From NCBI GenBank assembly GCA_018069525.1, contig JAGPUQ010000005.1, positions 1-64,000 of the forward strand: DNA of 64,000 nucleotides. Direction: 5' to 3'. The translations under genes were made by a program, and so were the position numbers. The stretch is from Porticoccaceae bacterium. Lineage in GTDB: Bacteria > Pseudomonadota > Gammaproteobacteria > Pseudomonadales > Porticoccaceae. Position 1 is the first letter of the stretch. Each line of letters begins with the position of its first letter. Under the pieces are notes generated by a model. That model had not been told where the DNA came from. It ran no database searches and worked only from the letters and a program-made list of their open reading frames with translations. This document shows, one piece after another, positions 7,281 to 17,261 of this stretch.

Positions 7281-8774
7281 ATGACTCAAGCACCCGATAT
7301 AGACGACAACCTACACCCCCTGCGCTGGTACGGCCTGATCGGCGGCCCTTTGCTGGCGCTCCTCATCGTCACCATCACCCCGCAGCAAATCATTACCGCC
7401 GACGGCAGCGCACTGATCCTGGGCCTACCGGGAAAAATCACGGCGGGGCTCGCCACCTGGATGGCAGTTTGGTGGCTCACCGAAGCCATTTCGATTTACG
7501 CCACCGCACTGTTGCCCCTGGCGGTACTTCCGCTCAGCGGCTCACAAGGTATTAAAGACACCTCTGCGGCTTACGCTCACCCGCTGATTTTTTTGTTTCT
7601 CGGTGGTTTTATTCTGGCACTGGCGCTGGAACGCTGGCGACTACACCGGCGATTTGCTTTGTTTATTCTTCGCATCGTCGGCACCGAACCCCGCCGTTTG
7701 GTAGGCGGATTTATGATTGCCTCAGCCACACTCAGCATGTGGATCACCAATACCGCCACCACCATTGTGATGTTGCCCATCGCACTTAGCGTCATCGCGA
7801 TGGAACCGGATTCACCCCACAAAAAACGCTTCGCCCTGTGCTTGTTACTAGGTATCGCCTACGCGGCATCCGTCGGTGGCATCGGCACTATTGTTGGCAC
7901 CACACCCAATATGTTCGCGGTATCGTTTATCGAAAACGAATTAGGCCACTCCATAAGCTTTGCCCAGTGGATGAAAATCGGCGTGCCGTTGGTAGTGGTG
8001 TTTGTACCGATTATCTGGCTGTTAATGACCCGCGTGCTATTGCCTCTGCCCAAGCGTTTTAACGTCGAGGACGACGATAACAGCTCAATCGATACGACGT
8101 CCGAAGCCTGGAACCGGGGCGCGGTATTCACGCTGATTATCTTTGTCCTCACCGCACTGGCCTGGATGACCCGACCATTGCTGGTTAGCTGGCCACCCTT
8201 AAGTCAGTTGAGTGATACCGGCATCGCTATTATTGCCGCCCTACTGCTGTTTGCCATCCCCGAAAACATTCGCGAGCGACGCTTTTTAATCGACTGGGAA
8301 ACCGCCATCAAAGTCCCCTGGGGCGTATTGATTATTATGGGTGGCGGGCTGGCGCTGGCCGGAGCCATTCGCCAAAACGGCGTGGCCGAATTACTCGCCT
8401 ATCAGCTCACCGCCATTGGTGACGTGCCGCCGCTGGTGATGACCTTATTGATTGTGAGTTTGATTATGTTTCTCACCGAACTCACCAGCAATGTCGCGAC
8501 CACCACAGCATTGATTCCCATCGTCGCAGCCATCGCCACGGCGCTGGGTATCGAACCGCTAAAACTGGTGATACCCGCAACCATGGCAGCGAGCTGTGCG
8601 TTTATGTTGCCGGTGGCCACGCCACCCAATGCCATCGTGTTTGGCTCTGGGATGATCACCATCCCCGCGATGGCGCGCGTCGGGTTTTGGTTAAACCTGA
8701 GTGGTGTTATCGTGGTCACACTGTTGACCCATTTCACCCTGGACTTAATGCTGCCCGAATTGCTGGGTCAATGA
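7281..8774 (+). CDS. DASS/SLC13-family anion:sodium symporter
   Basis: A 497-residue membrane transporter with about 11-12 hydrophobic segments. The two signature Ser-Asn-Thr-type sodium/substrate motifs are visible as WITNTATTIVML and ELTSNVATTTAL. The family C-terminal sequence PVATPPNAIVFGSG is also present. Relatives carry sodium-coupled succinate, malate, fumarate or citrate. Specificity cannot be assigned. It appears to be a single-gene unit. Confidence 0.92.
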   Translation: MTQAPDIDDNLHPLRWYGLIGGPLLALLIVTITPQQIITADGSALILGLPGKITAGLATWMAVWWLTEAISIYATALLPLAVLPLSGSQGIKDTSAAYAHPLIFLFLGGFILALALERWRLHRRFALFILRIVGTEPRRLVGGFMIASATLSMWITNTATTIVMLPIALSVIAMEPDSPHKKRFALCLLLGIAYAASVGGIGTIVGTTPNMFAVSFIENELGHSISFAQWMKIGVPLVVVFVPIIWLLMTRVLLPLPKRFNVEDDDNSSIDTTSEAWNRGAVFTLIIFVLTALAWMTRPLLVSWPPLSQLSDTGIAIIAALLLFAIPENIRERRFLIDWETAIKVPWGVLIIMGGGLALAGAIRQNGVAELLAYQLTAIGDVPPLVMTLLIVSLIMFLTELTSNVATTTALIPIVAAIATALGIEPLKLVIPATMAASCAFMLPVATPPNAIVFGSGMITIPAMARVGFWLNLSGVIVVTLLTHFTLDLMLPELLGQ

Positions 8775-8779
8775 ATTGG

Positions 8780-8802
8780 GAACCTGGAACCTGCTGAACC
8801 TG
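8780..8802. repeat. GAACCTG x3 short direct repeat
   Basis: GAACCTG occurs at 8780, 8787 and 8796 directly after the transporter gene, and is followed by a loose GAAGACAC duplication. It fits the window-wide pattern of small local duplications. Confidence 0.5.
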
Positions 8803-8835
8803 TAAAGACACCGAAGACACTCTGAAGAGGTAATA

Positions 8836-9252
8836 ATGACTATAAACCGCAAGACCGCTTCACTATTTTCACTACGCATCAGTATTTTTTTGGTGATGTT
8901 TATGTGGACCATCGACAAGTTAATTAACCCGGCCCACGCCACCAAGGTATATCAAAAATTCTACGGCATCAATCTAGGAGGGAGTGCCGGGGACATGCTA
9001 CTAACCGTACTCGCCGTCGCCGAGCTGTTGTTACTAACCGGATTTTTATTGGGCGTAAAACGCCGCATTACCTACGGCGCGGTATTGATCCTCCACGGCG
9101 TATCCACACTGTCGTCGTGGCAGCAGTATGCCAATCCATTCGAAGGCCCCAACCTGCTGTTTTTCGCCGCCTGGCCGATGTTGGCGGCATGCTTTGTGCT
9201 CTATCTGTATCGCGACGAAGATCAACTACTGACCATCGCAAAACTGCGGTAA
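8836..9252 (+). CDS. DoxX-like small membrane protein
   Basis: A 138-residue protein with four predicted membrane helices and no obvious catalytic motif. The helix pattern, length and the following DoxX gene suggest a divergent DoxX-superfamily protein. AAGAGGTAATA precedes the ATG. Function unknown; DoxX relatives have been tied to redox or quinone-linked membrane processes. Confidence 0.65.
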   Translation: MTINRKTASLFSLRISIFLVMFMWTIDKLINPAHATKVYQKFYGINLGGSAGDMLLTVLAVAELLLLTGFLLGVKRRITYGAVLILHGVSTLSSWQQYANPFEGPNLLFFAAWPMLAACFVLYLYRDEDQLLTIAKLR

Positions 9253-9362
9253 ACTATTTTTGCGCCATGTTTTATGTAACATTTCACGTTATAGCTGCTG
9301 TTCACAACAGAAGTCACAACCAAAACTTCAAAACAAAACCAATAAACTAACGGAGAACCACC

Positions 9363-9767
9363 ATGATGAACACTATAAATAGCTTCGCACCATTACTCGG
9401 ACGTATTTTAATTGCCGCTTTATTTATCCCCGCAGGGATCAGTAAAATCACCGGTTTTGCCGGCACCTCTGGTTACATGGCATCGAAAGGACTGCCGATG
9501 GCCGACGTACTACTGGTGCTAACCATTATTATTGAATTAGGTGGCGGCATTATGTTGCTGGCCGGTGTACGCGCTAAAGAAGTTGCACTGATTATCTTTT
9601 TGTTCCTGATCCCCGTCACCGTTGTGTTCCACGGCTACTGGGGCATTGAAGATGCCGCCGCGCAATCTAAAGAGCAAATCGCCTTTATGAAAAATATCGC
9701 CATTATGGGTGGCTTATTATTTATCGCTGCCTTTGGTGCAGGTAAATTCGCCGTTGATAAAGAATAA
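9363..9767 (+). CDS. DoxX family membrane protein
   Basis: A 134-residue, four-helix protein with the DoxX features LGRILIAALFIPAGISKITGF near the N-terminus, then ELGGGIMLLAGVR and VFHGYWG. The start is supported by a GGAG ribosome site. An alternative ATG lies one codon later. It lies 110 bases after another DoxX-like gene; the two may act together. Confidence 0.88.
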   Translation: MMNTINSFAPLLGRILIAALFIPAGISKITGFAGTSGYMASKGLPMADVLLVLTIIIELGGGIMLLAGVRAKEVALIIFLFLIPVTVVFHGYWGIEDAAAQSKEQIAFMKNIAIMGGLLFIAAFGAGKFAVDKE

Positions 9768-9793
9768 TCTGATTAACAACCTGATTGATAACA

Positions 9794-11980
9794 ATGACCT
9801 CAAGGATATTCCCTTTGCAAGACACTAAAGGCTTTACTGGACGTTTGTTTGCCGTTTGTTTGTTAACCAGCTTTTTGTTAACGAGCTGTGAAGAAACATC
9901 GGACAGCCTTTATCTGGACAACAAAGATCAACAAAGTATTGGTCTAGATAGCATTGATCTAAATATCAGTCACGCAGCGTCTTCTCAGCCCGCAGTCGCG
10001 GGTAAAGGGAAGCTCCCATCAGGTCTCGATATAGCAAACCTGGGCACTGAGGTTCGACCTCAGGATGATTTTTTCGCCTATGTTAATGGCACATGGCTGG
10101 AAACAACTGAGATTCCGGCCGACCGTTCATCCTGGGGCTCGTTCAGCGTTCTGCACGAACAAAGTTTGGCCCAACTTAAAATTATTATTCAAGATGCCGC
10201 TCAGCAGGCCAAAAGCTCAACAGATATTAAACCCGCCAATCAAAAGATCGGCGACTTCTACCAGGCTTATCTCGACGAAGCCGAAATAGCCAGGCAAGCC
10301 CTTAGCCCCCTGGCCGATCAACTGTCGGCTATTCGAGCGCTCTCCGATCACGACGCAGTTGCCGCCTATTTTGGTGCGAGCAACAGCCTTGGTGTCGATT
10401 CGCCCCTGAGTGTTTGGGTTGATCAGGACGCCAAAGATTCCTCCCAATATATTCTCTATTTCAATCAATCCGGTCTCGGTTTACCGGATCGAGATTACTA
10501 TTTCGACGACTCCGAACGCGGCCAGGAAATAGTCGGAAAGTATCGAGCATTTATTCAGCAACTGTTCAGCTTGGCAAAATTAGCCGAACCGACGCAAGCC
10601 GCGGAGCGCATTATCGCCCTGGAAACCCGGCTCGCCGAACACCAATGGACACGGGTAGAAAATCGCGACGCCGATAACACCTACAACAAAGTTAGCACAC
10701 CAGAACTCAATGCCACACTCAGCAACTACAACGTAGATGCATTTTTGAGCGCACTCGGTGCGCGCTCAAATCCGAAACACCTTGTCGTCCGCCAGCCTTC
10801 CTATATCAAAGCGCTGAATCAGGTATTTCAACAAACTGAAGTGGCCGACTGGCGCGACTATTTATATTTCAAACTGCTCGTTAGTTACGCATCCTATTTG
10901 CCCACAGAGTTTGAAAACGCAGATTTTGATTTCTATCAAAAAACCCTCAGTGGTCAAGCCGAACAGCAACCGCGCTGGAAAAAAGCCGTTAACAGTATCA
11001 ATGGCAACATGGGCGAGCTATTGGGACAGCTCTATGTAGAAAAACATTTCCCGCCCGAAGCCAAAATCCGCATGGTGTCCCTGGTCGACAACCTTATCGC
11101 CGCGTATCGGCTCTCCATTAATGAACTGGAATGGATGAGTGCAGAAACCCGCCAACGCGCTCTGCAAAAACTCGATCAATTTACTCCTAAGATTGGCTAT
11201 CCGGACCAGTGGAAAGACTACTCGGCACTGACCATCAGCGCCGACGACTTGATCGGCAATATCCGCCGTGCCCGTTTGTTTAATCACCAGCGCGAACTGA
11301 ACAAACTCGGCAAAGCCGTTGATCGCAGCGAATGGTTTATGCCGCCACAAAAGGTTAATGCCTATTACAACCCCGGTATGAATGAAATTGTATTTCCCGC
11401 CGCTATTTTACAGCCGCCGTTTTTTGATCTTAATGCCGACGATGCGGTAAATTACGGTGGCATTGGCGGTGTCATCGGCCACGAAATTGGTCACGGCTTT
11501 GACGACCAGGGCAGTAAATACACCGGCGAAGGTAATCTCGAAAGCTGGTGGACAGATGAAGATCTCCAGCGCTTTGAAAGCCGCACCCGCACCCTGGTTG
11601 AACAATACGGCAACTACCGACCACTCCCCGAGCGCATGCCGGAACTCACACTCAATGGCGAACTAACCCTGGGCGAAAATATCGGTGATCTCGGTGGCTT
11701 AAGCATCGCCTTAAAAGCCTATCAGCTAGCGCAGGAGTCCTCTCCCGACCTCGATGGCTTTACCGGCGAACAACGAGTGCTGCTAGGCTGGGCGCAAGCC
11801 TGGCGCGTCAAACGACGGGATGAACTTATCGAACGTCTGGTAAAAACCGATCCCCACTCCCCGGCTAAATTCCGCGTGAATGGCGTGGTTCGCAATATCG
11901 ATGCTTTCTACAGGGCCTTTGATGCTAAACCCGGAGACGATTTGTATTTACCGCCAGAGCAACGGGTTAAGATTTGGTAG
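9794..11980 (+). CDS. M13 family zinc metallopeptidase lipoprotein (PepO/neprilysin-like)
   Basis: This is a secreted peptidase of about 728 residues. The N-terminus has a hydrophobic signal ending in a lipobox (LLTSC), so the mature protein is probably a lipoprotein. M13 motifs are intact: NAYYNPGMNEIVFPAAILQP, the zinc site HEIGHGFDD (first His at residue 563), and ENIGDLGG carrying the third zinc ligand (Glu628). The C-terminus ends in KIW, in line with the conserved M13 terminal Trp. A TTG at 9785 is an alternative start, but the ATG at 9794 gives a normal signal peptide. Members degrade oligopeptides up to about 40 residues. No operon partner is evident. Confidence 0.95.
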   Translation: MTSRIFPLQDTKGFTGRLFAVCLLTSFLLTSCEETSDSLYLDNKDQQSIGLDSIDLNISHAASSQPAVAGKGKLPSGLDIANLGTEVRPQDDFFAYVNGTWLETTEIPADRSSWGSFSVLHEQSLAQLKIIIQDAAQQAKSSTDIKPANQKIGDFYQAYLDEAEIARQALSPLADQLSAIRALSDHDAVAAYFGASNSLGVDSPLSVWVDQDAKDSSQYILYFNQSGLGLPDRDYYFDDSERGQEIVGKYRAFIQQLFSLAKLAEPTQAAERIIALETRLAEHQWTRVENRDADNTYNKVSTPELNATLSNYNVDAFLSALGARSNPKHLVVRQPSYIKALNQVFQQTEVADWRDYLYFKLLVSYASYLPTEFENADFDFYQKTLSGQAEQQPRWKKAVNSINGNMGELLGQLYVEKHFPPEAKIRMVSLVDNLIAAYRLSINELEWMSAETRQRALQKLDQFTPKIGYPDQWKDYSALTISADDLIGNIRRARLFNHQRELNKLGKAVDRSEWFMPPQKVNAYYNPGMNEIVFPAAILQPPFFDLNADDAVNYGGIGGVIGHEIGHGFDDQGSKYTGEGNLESWWTDEDLQRFESRTRTLVEQYGNYRPLPERMPELTLNGELTLGENIGDLGGLSIALKAYQLAQESSPDLDGFTGEQRVLLGWAQAWRVKRRDELIERLVKTDPHSPAKFRVNGVVRNIDAFYRAFDAKPGDDLYLPPEQRVKIW

Positions 11981-12074
11981 GTTTATTCACTGAATAGATC
12001 GCTGAATGACTTAGTGGTTTTTATTCTGCGCAATATTAAGCTTACCTGCCGCATGAAGCCCAGCGGAATAGCTG

Positions 12075-12857
12075 TCAGGTGGAGCGTTTTATTAGCCTAT
12101 TAATAAAACGAGGAAGTTTATCTTGAGACTCATTGCCCATAATTATTTCGTGGGGTGTTGTTTCCAATACCCATGATGGTATGGACATATTATTTAATTT
12201 CATGCTTTTAATACAATTCTTGGTTATTACTCCCCGAGAGGTACTTTCACCAAAAACAGCCAAATTATTGCTAGTCACAAAAACTTGATGAGACTTTGGT
12301 TTTTCTATTTGCTTCTTAAAAGCGTCCATTGTTATGGCCAAAGGTATCTTGTCAGGAAACGACTCAAATAGATGACGTATTACTTTGACCTTCAAATACT
12401 GATGCATCCATATTTGACGATAATTCTTTCTTTCCAGGTAAACGTCACCTTGACCATTGAGCAATTTATTACCAGTTAGGTTTGCCTTTTTCAGCATTCC
12501 TCTGCAACGGCAAAATAATAGCCCGCTAATATTTTCTTTATTTTCTGCATACAACCATTTATGTATTTTTTCAATTTTTCCAGTATCAAGCTTAATTGGA
12601 TACTTATCGTCTATACACCAATAAATCATTTCCTCATCATCCAAACCATCAAGCAGAGTTAGAACCGTTCCCTTAATGTCCGGAGGACATTGATGATACT
12701 GCACTCTATTAGAATGTACAGTTGGAGACAATTCCTGATAAGGAACTTGAAATAAATACGGATGGTCAGGCCATAGCTTTTCGTAACGAAGAATCATGTG
12801 GTCCGTGAAGCTACGATATTTATCATAAGTTAATACAATCGCTTTTATAGGGTTCAT
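12075..12857 (-). CDS. Unrecognised 260-aa protein, possible glycosyltransferase-like fold
   Basis: I do not recognise a family with confidence. The protein begins MNPIKAIVLTYDKYRSFTDH and contains LLDGLDDEEMIYWCIDDKYPI, reminiscent of the acidic metal/nucleotide-sugar motif of GT-A glycosyltransferases, but the rest does not confirm this. A longer frame opens at 12932; the ATG at 12857 is preferred because AGGAAAG lies just upstream. The gene is markedly AT-rich and flanked by AT-rich spacers (12933-13050), so lateral origin is plausible. Confidence 0.6.
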   Translation of the reverse strand: MNPIKAIVLTYDKYRSFTDHMILRYEKLWPDHPYLFQVPYQELSPTVHSNRVQYHQCPPDIKGTVLTLLDGLDDEEMIYWCIDDKYPIKLDTGKIEKIHKWLYAENKENISGLLFCRCRGMLKKANLTGNKLLNGQGDVYLERKNYRQIWMHQYLKVKVIRHLFESFPDKIPLAITMDAFKKQIEKPKSHQVFVTSNNLAVFGESTSRGVITKNCIKSMKLNNMSIPSWVLETTPHEIIMGNESQDKLPRFINRLIKRST

Positions 12858-13050
12858 AAGCTTTCCTGCCTGCCAATTATTAGTTAGCTGCACACGCAGT
12901 ATATGTTGGCTAATAAAGCAGGTACGGTACATGTTGCTAAATTATTGGCAAAAAAAACTTTTAACCATTTATCTTTATTATGAAAAATTAATCTTTTACC
13001 CGTCGCTTTTTTGCCATTAACATTTTTTTAACGACATATCCAAATAAACG

Positions 13051-14094
13051 CTAGGGCAAACCCTCAAACTCTGCACCGTCTACATCTCGATCGGCGGGAA
13101 TCAGGTCTTGCTGGGTGATTTTTAATACCAGCAACATATTGGCGGCGACGTAGATGGATGAGTAAGTACCGATAACCACTCCCACCATAAGTGCGATGGA
13201 GAAGTTATGAATTAATTCTCCGCCGACAAAATACAGCGCCGCCAATACCAGTAAGGTGGTTAAGGAAGTAACAATTGTACGGCCCAGGGTTTGGGTCAGG
13301 GACTCGTCGATAATGTCTTCGGAGGCAGCCTCTCGAACCAGTCGGAAGTTTTCTCGGATGCGATCGGCCACCACAATGGTGTCGTTGAGCGAGTAACCAA
13401 TCACGGCGAGCACTGCCGCGAGTACGGTGAGGTCAAACTCCAGGTCGAGCACGGAAAACACGCCCAGCGTAATAATTACGTCGTGGATTAATGCTGCCAC
13501 CGCCGCAATAGAGAACTTATATTGGAAGCGCATGGCAACGTAGAGCATCACCACGCCCAGCGCCAGCAACATGCCGAGACCGCCCTGGTCGCGCAGTTCT
13601 TCGCCAATTTGCGGGCCGACGTATTCAACGCGGCGTATTTCTACGGTTTGATCGGGTGTCTGTTTCGCTTCAAGCGCGGCGCGCACCTGATCACCGAGCT
13701 TATCGCCCGCTTTAGCATCAAACTGGCTGCGCAGTCGAATCAGCACTTCACTGTCATTACCAAAATGCGCCACCACTGGGTTTTCAAAACCAGCGTCAAT
13801 CAATTGCCCACGCACGGCGGAAGTTTCCACCGCTTTCGAATAGCCCACTTCTACTTGCGTACCGCCGGTGAAATCGAGACCCAGCACTAAACCTTTGCTG
13901 ATTAGCGAGCCAATGGAAATAACTAACAGTGCGATAGAAAACATCGCGCTCAGTTTTCGCTGTGACATAAATGGAATATTTTTTCGCATGCCGCTGGTCT
14001 TATCAGCCATATTTTGAATAGCGTTTGTTTGCCCAGCTTTGGTTTCCCGAGCTTTGGTTTTCTGAGATTTATTTTTCATAGCTTTCTTGCCCAT
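13051..14094 (-). CDS. secF: Protein translocase subunit SecF
   Basis: SecF partners SecD in the SecDF complex that uses proton-motive force to help Sec-dependent secretion. The family motif GLDFTGGTQVEVGY follows the first helix, and the RND-type block GYSLNDTIVVADRIREN and TSLTTLLVLAALYFVGG is present, with six helices in all. The protein has 347 residues, about 24 more than E. coli SecF. The excess is an N-terminal Lys/Thr/Ala-rich leader with repeated KTKARETKAGQTNA-like units encoded by a short DNA repeat (about 14031-14070). Translation could start at one of several downstream Met codons. It lies 14 bases after secD. Confidence 0.95.
   Translation of the reverse strand: MGKKAMKNKSQKTKARETKAGQTNAIQNMADKTSGMRKNIPFMSQRKLSAMFSIALLVISIGSLISKGLVLGLDFTGGTQVEVGYSKAVETSAVRGQLIDAGFENPVVAHFGNDSEVLIRLRSQFDAKAGDKLGDQVRAALEAKQTPDQTVEIRRVEYVGPQIGEELRDQGGLGMLLALGVVMLYVAMRFQYKFSIAAVAALIHDVIITLGVFSVLDLEFDLTVLAAVLAVIGYSLNDTIVVADRIRENFRLVREAASEDIIDESLTQTLGRTIVTSLTTLLVLAALYFVGGELIHNFSIALMVGVVIGTYSSIYVAANMLLVLKITQQDLIPADRDVDGAEFEGLP
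14031..14070. repeat. Degenerate ~15-nt repeat in secF 5' end
   Basis: CCAGCTTTGGTTT and CGAGCTTTGGTTTTC, followed by a decayed third unit (TGAGATTT), sit in frame in the N-terminal extension of SecF. Confidence 0.6.
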
Positions 14095-14108
14095 AATAAG
14101 CTATCCGC

Positions 14109-15962
14109 CTAAATGTGAAGTTTGTCGACAGTACGCGCGCCATACACCAAATTGGCCAGCGCCCGTGTCACCATAATGGCGGTAAACATTGAAGTAACAA
14201 TACCGATGGACAGTGTCACCGCGAAACCTTTAATCGGCCCGGTGCCCACGGTATAAAGAATAACCGCGACAATTAAGGTGGTGATATTGGCATCGAAAAT
14301 CGACACAATCGCCCGCTCGTAACCGGAGTGGATCGCCCCCTGTGGGGTTTCCCCATTTCTTAATTCTTCGCGGATACGAGAAAAAATCAGCACGTTGGCA
14401 TCCACCGCCATACCCACCGTCAATACGATACCGGCAATACCGGGCAGTGTGAGTGTTGCGCCAAGAATAGACATCACTGCAACCAGTACCACCAGGTTAA
14501 GCGCGAGGGCAAGGTTGGCAAACAGGCCAAACACCCGGTAGTAGACCAGCATAAACACCAGCACCAGTAACATGCCGAGCTGAACCGACTTAATACCCAG
14601 ATTAATATTTTCCGCGCCCAGAGATGGCCCGATGGTGCGCTCTTCGACAAAGGTCATCGGTGCGGCCAGGGCACCAGCGCGCAATAGCAAAGCAAAGTCG
14701 GAGGCTTCCTGAGGATCATCCAGTCCGGTTACTCGAAACTGCACACCCAGCGCACTTTGAATGGTGGCCAGGCTGATAATACTTTTCTCTTGATAGCTGA
14801 CCGGGACTTTTTTCATCACCCCATCGGCATCGCGCCGCTCTTCGGTACGCTGTTTGGTCTCGACAAACAACACACCTAAACGCCGACCCACGTTATTTTT
14901 GGTCGCGTTGTGCATGTCGCGACCGCCACGACCGTCCAGGGTGATATTGACCTGCGAACCACCGTTCTCATCAAAACCGGCACCGGCGTTGGTGACATTG
15001 TCACCGGCAATCACTATTTTTTTCTCCAGCCAGGCCGTGCGTTCGCGCGAACCTTCGCTGCGGAATTCAAATTGTTCACGCCCGATAACGGTGTTGGATT
15101 CCGCCTCGAGACGAAATTCCAGGTTGGCAGTTTTACCGATAATGCGCTTGGCTTCGGAGGTGTCCTGCACACCGGGCAGTTCGACCACAATGCGATTGCG
15201 ACCCTGGCGCTGGACAATGGGTTCGGACACGCCCAACTCATTCACCCGATTGCGCAGGGTGGTTAAGTTTTGGGTAACCGCATATTCTTCGCGCTCGCGA
15301 ATCGCCCCCTCTGTGGGAGTGAGCGTTAAAACAAAACGGCCACCGCGCTCACTGGTGCTGAGCAGGAAGTCGTTAAACTCGCGTTGACGAGCAATGATTT
15401 CGGCCTTTTCGCGCAGCTCGGCTTTAATAAAGCTGGCGACTATCGCCCCATCTTTAATATCCAGAGTTTTATAACGGGCTTTGTCTTTACGCAAAGCGTC
15501 TTTGAATTCGCTAATGCGGGATTCCAAATAAGCGACAACCACTTGTGCGGTATCCACTTCCATTAAAAAATGTACACCACCGGAGAGATCCAGACCCAGC
15601 TTCATTGGCTGCCCACCGGCATCCGCCAACCATGCCGGGGTTGTAGCCGCGAGATTGAGCGCGACTACATAGTCAAAGCCCAGCGCTTGCTGAATAGCGG
15701 TTTTCGCTGCCAACTGCTGCTTGCGCTCGTGCAGACGAATAAGACCGCTGCGCTCGCCGGGTTCGACGCTGGAGTAGGTAATACCCGCCGCATCCAGTGC
15801 CTGAGTGGCCTGCGCTAACAGGGTTTCATCAATGGCGACGCTCGACTGCCCAGATATTTGCACGGCGGGATCCGGCGCGTACAGGTTGGGGGCAGCATAG
15901 AACAGGCCCATAGCGACGACGACGACAATGAGCAGGTATTTCCACAGCGGGTAACGATTCAT
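14109..15962 (-). CDS. secD: Protein translocase subunit SecD
   Basis: A 617-residue SecD. The N-terminus MNRYPLWKYLLIVVVV matches family starts, so I prefer the ATG at 15962 over the upstream TTG at 15989. The periplasmic P1 region has GLDLSGGVHFLMEVD and the NRVNELGVSEPIVQRQG block. The RND-like membrane part has LTVGMAVDANVLIFSRIREE. It works with SecF, encoded just downstream, and SecYEG in the inner membrane. Upstream is tgt, not yajC, which normally separates the two. Confidence 0.97.
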   Translation of the reverse strand: MNRYPLWKYLLIVVVVAMGLFYAAPNLYAPDPAVQISGQSSVAIDETLLAQATQALDAAGITYSSVEPGERSGLIRLHERKQQLAAKTAIQQALGFDYVVALNLAATTPAWLADAGGQPMKLGLDLSGGVHFLMEVDTAQVVVAYLESRISEFKDALRKDKARYKTLDIKDGAIVASFIKAELREKAEIIARQREFNDFLLSTSERGGRFVLTLTPTEGAIREREEYAVTQNLTTLRNRVNELGVSEPIVQRQGRNRIVVELPGVQDTSEAKRIIGKTANLEFRLEAESNTVIGREQFEFRSEGSRERTAWLEKKIVIAGDNVTNAGAGFDENGGSQVNITLDGRGGRDMHNATKNNVGRRLGVLFVETKQRTEERRDADGVMKKVPVSYQEKSIISLATIQSALGVQFRVTGLDDPQEASDFALLLRAGALAAPMTFVEERTIGPSLGAENINLGIKSVQLGMLLVLVFMLVYYRVFGLFANLALALNLVVLVAVMSILGATLTLPGIAGIVLTVGMAVDANVLIFSRIREELRNGETPQGAIHSGYERAIVSIFDANITTLIVAVILYTVGTGPIKGFAVTLSIGIVTSMFTAIMVTRALANLVYGARTVDKLHI

Positions 15963-16085
15963 ACGGGCGCTTATTTCATCTCTGAACAAAGGTCGCGATT
16001 ATAGGCCAATTGAGCACTGCAACCAACGGCCCATCCGGCAAATTCGAGTATCAGGTTTGAATATCGGGTTTTACATACCGAGACT
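15963..16085. other. tgt-secD junction lacking yajC
   Basis: Only 123 bases separate tgt from the chosen secD start, too few for yajC (about 110 codons). No open frame resembling YajC is present on either strand here. Confidence 0.8.

Positions 16086-17261
<1,176 letters not shown>

Noticed and set aside
14854-15387. Long plus-strand frame (177 codons) over secD
   Set aside because: It is an antisense shadow of the conserved secD sequence, with no ribosome site or recognisable domain.
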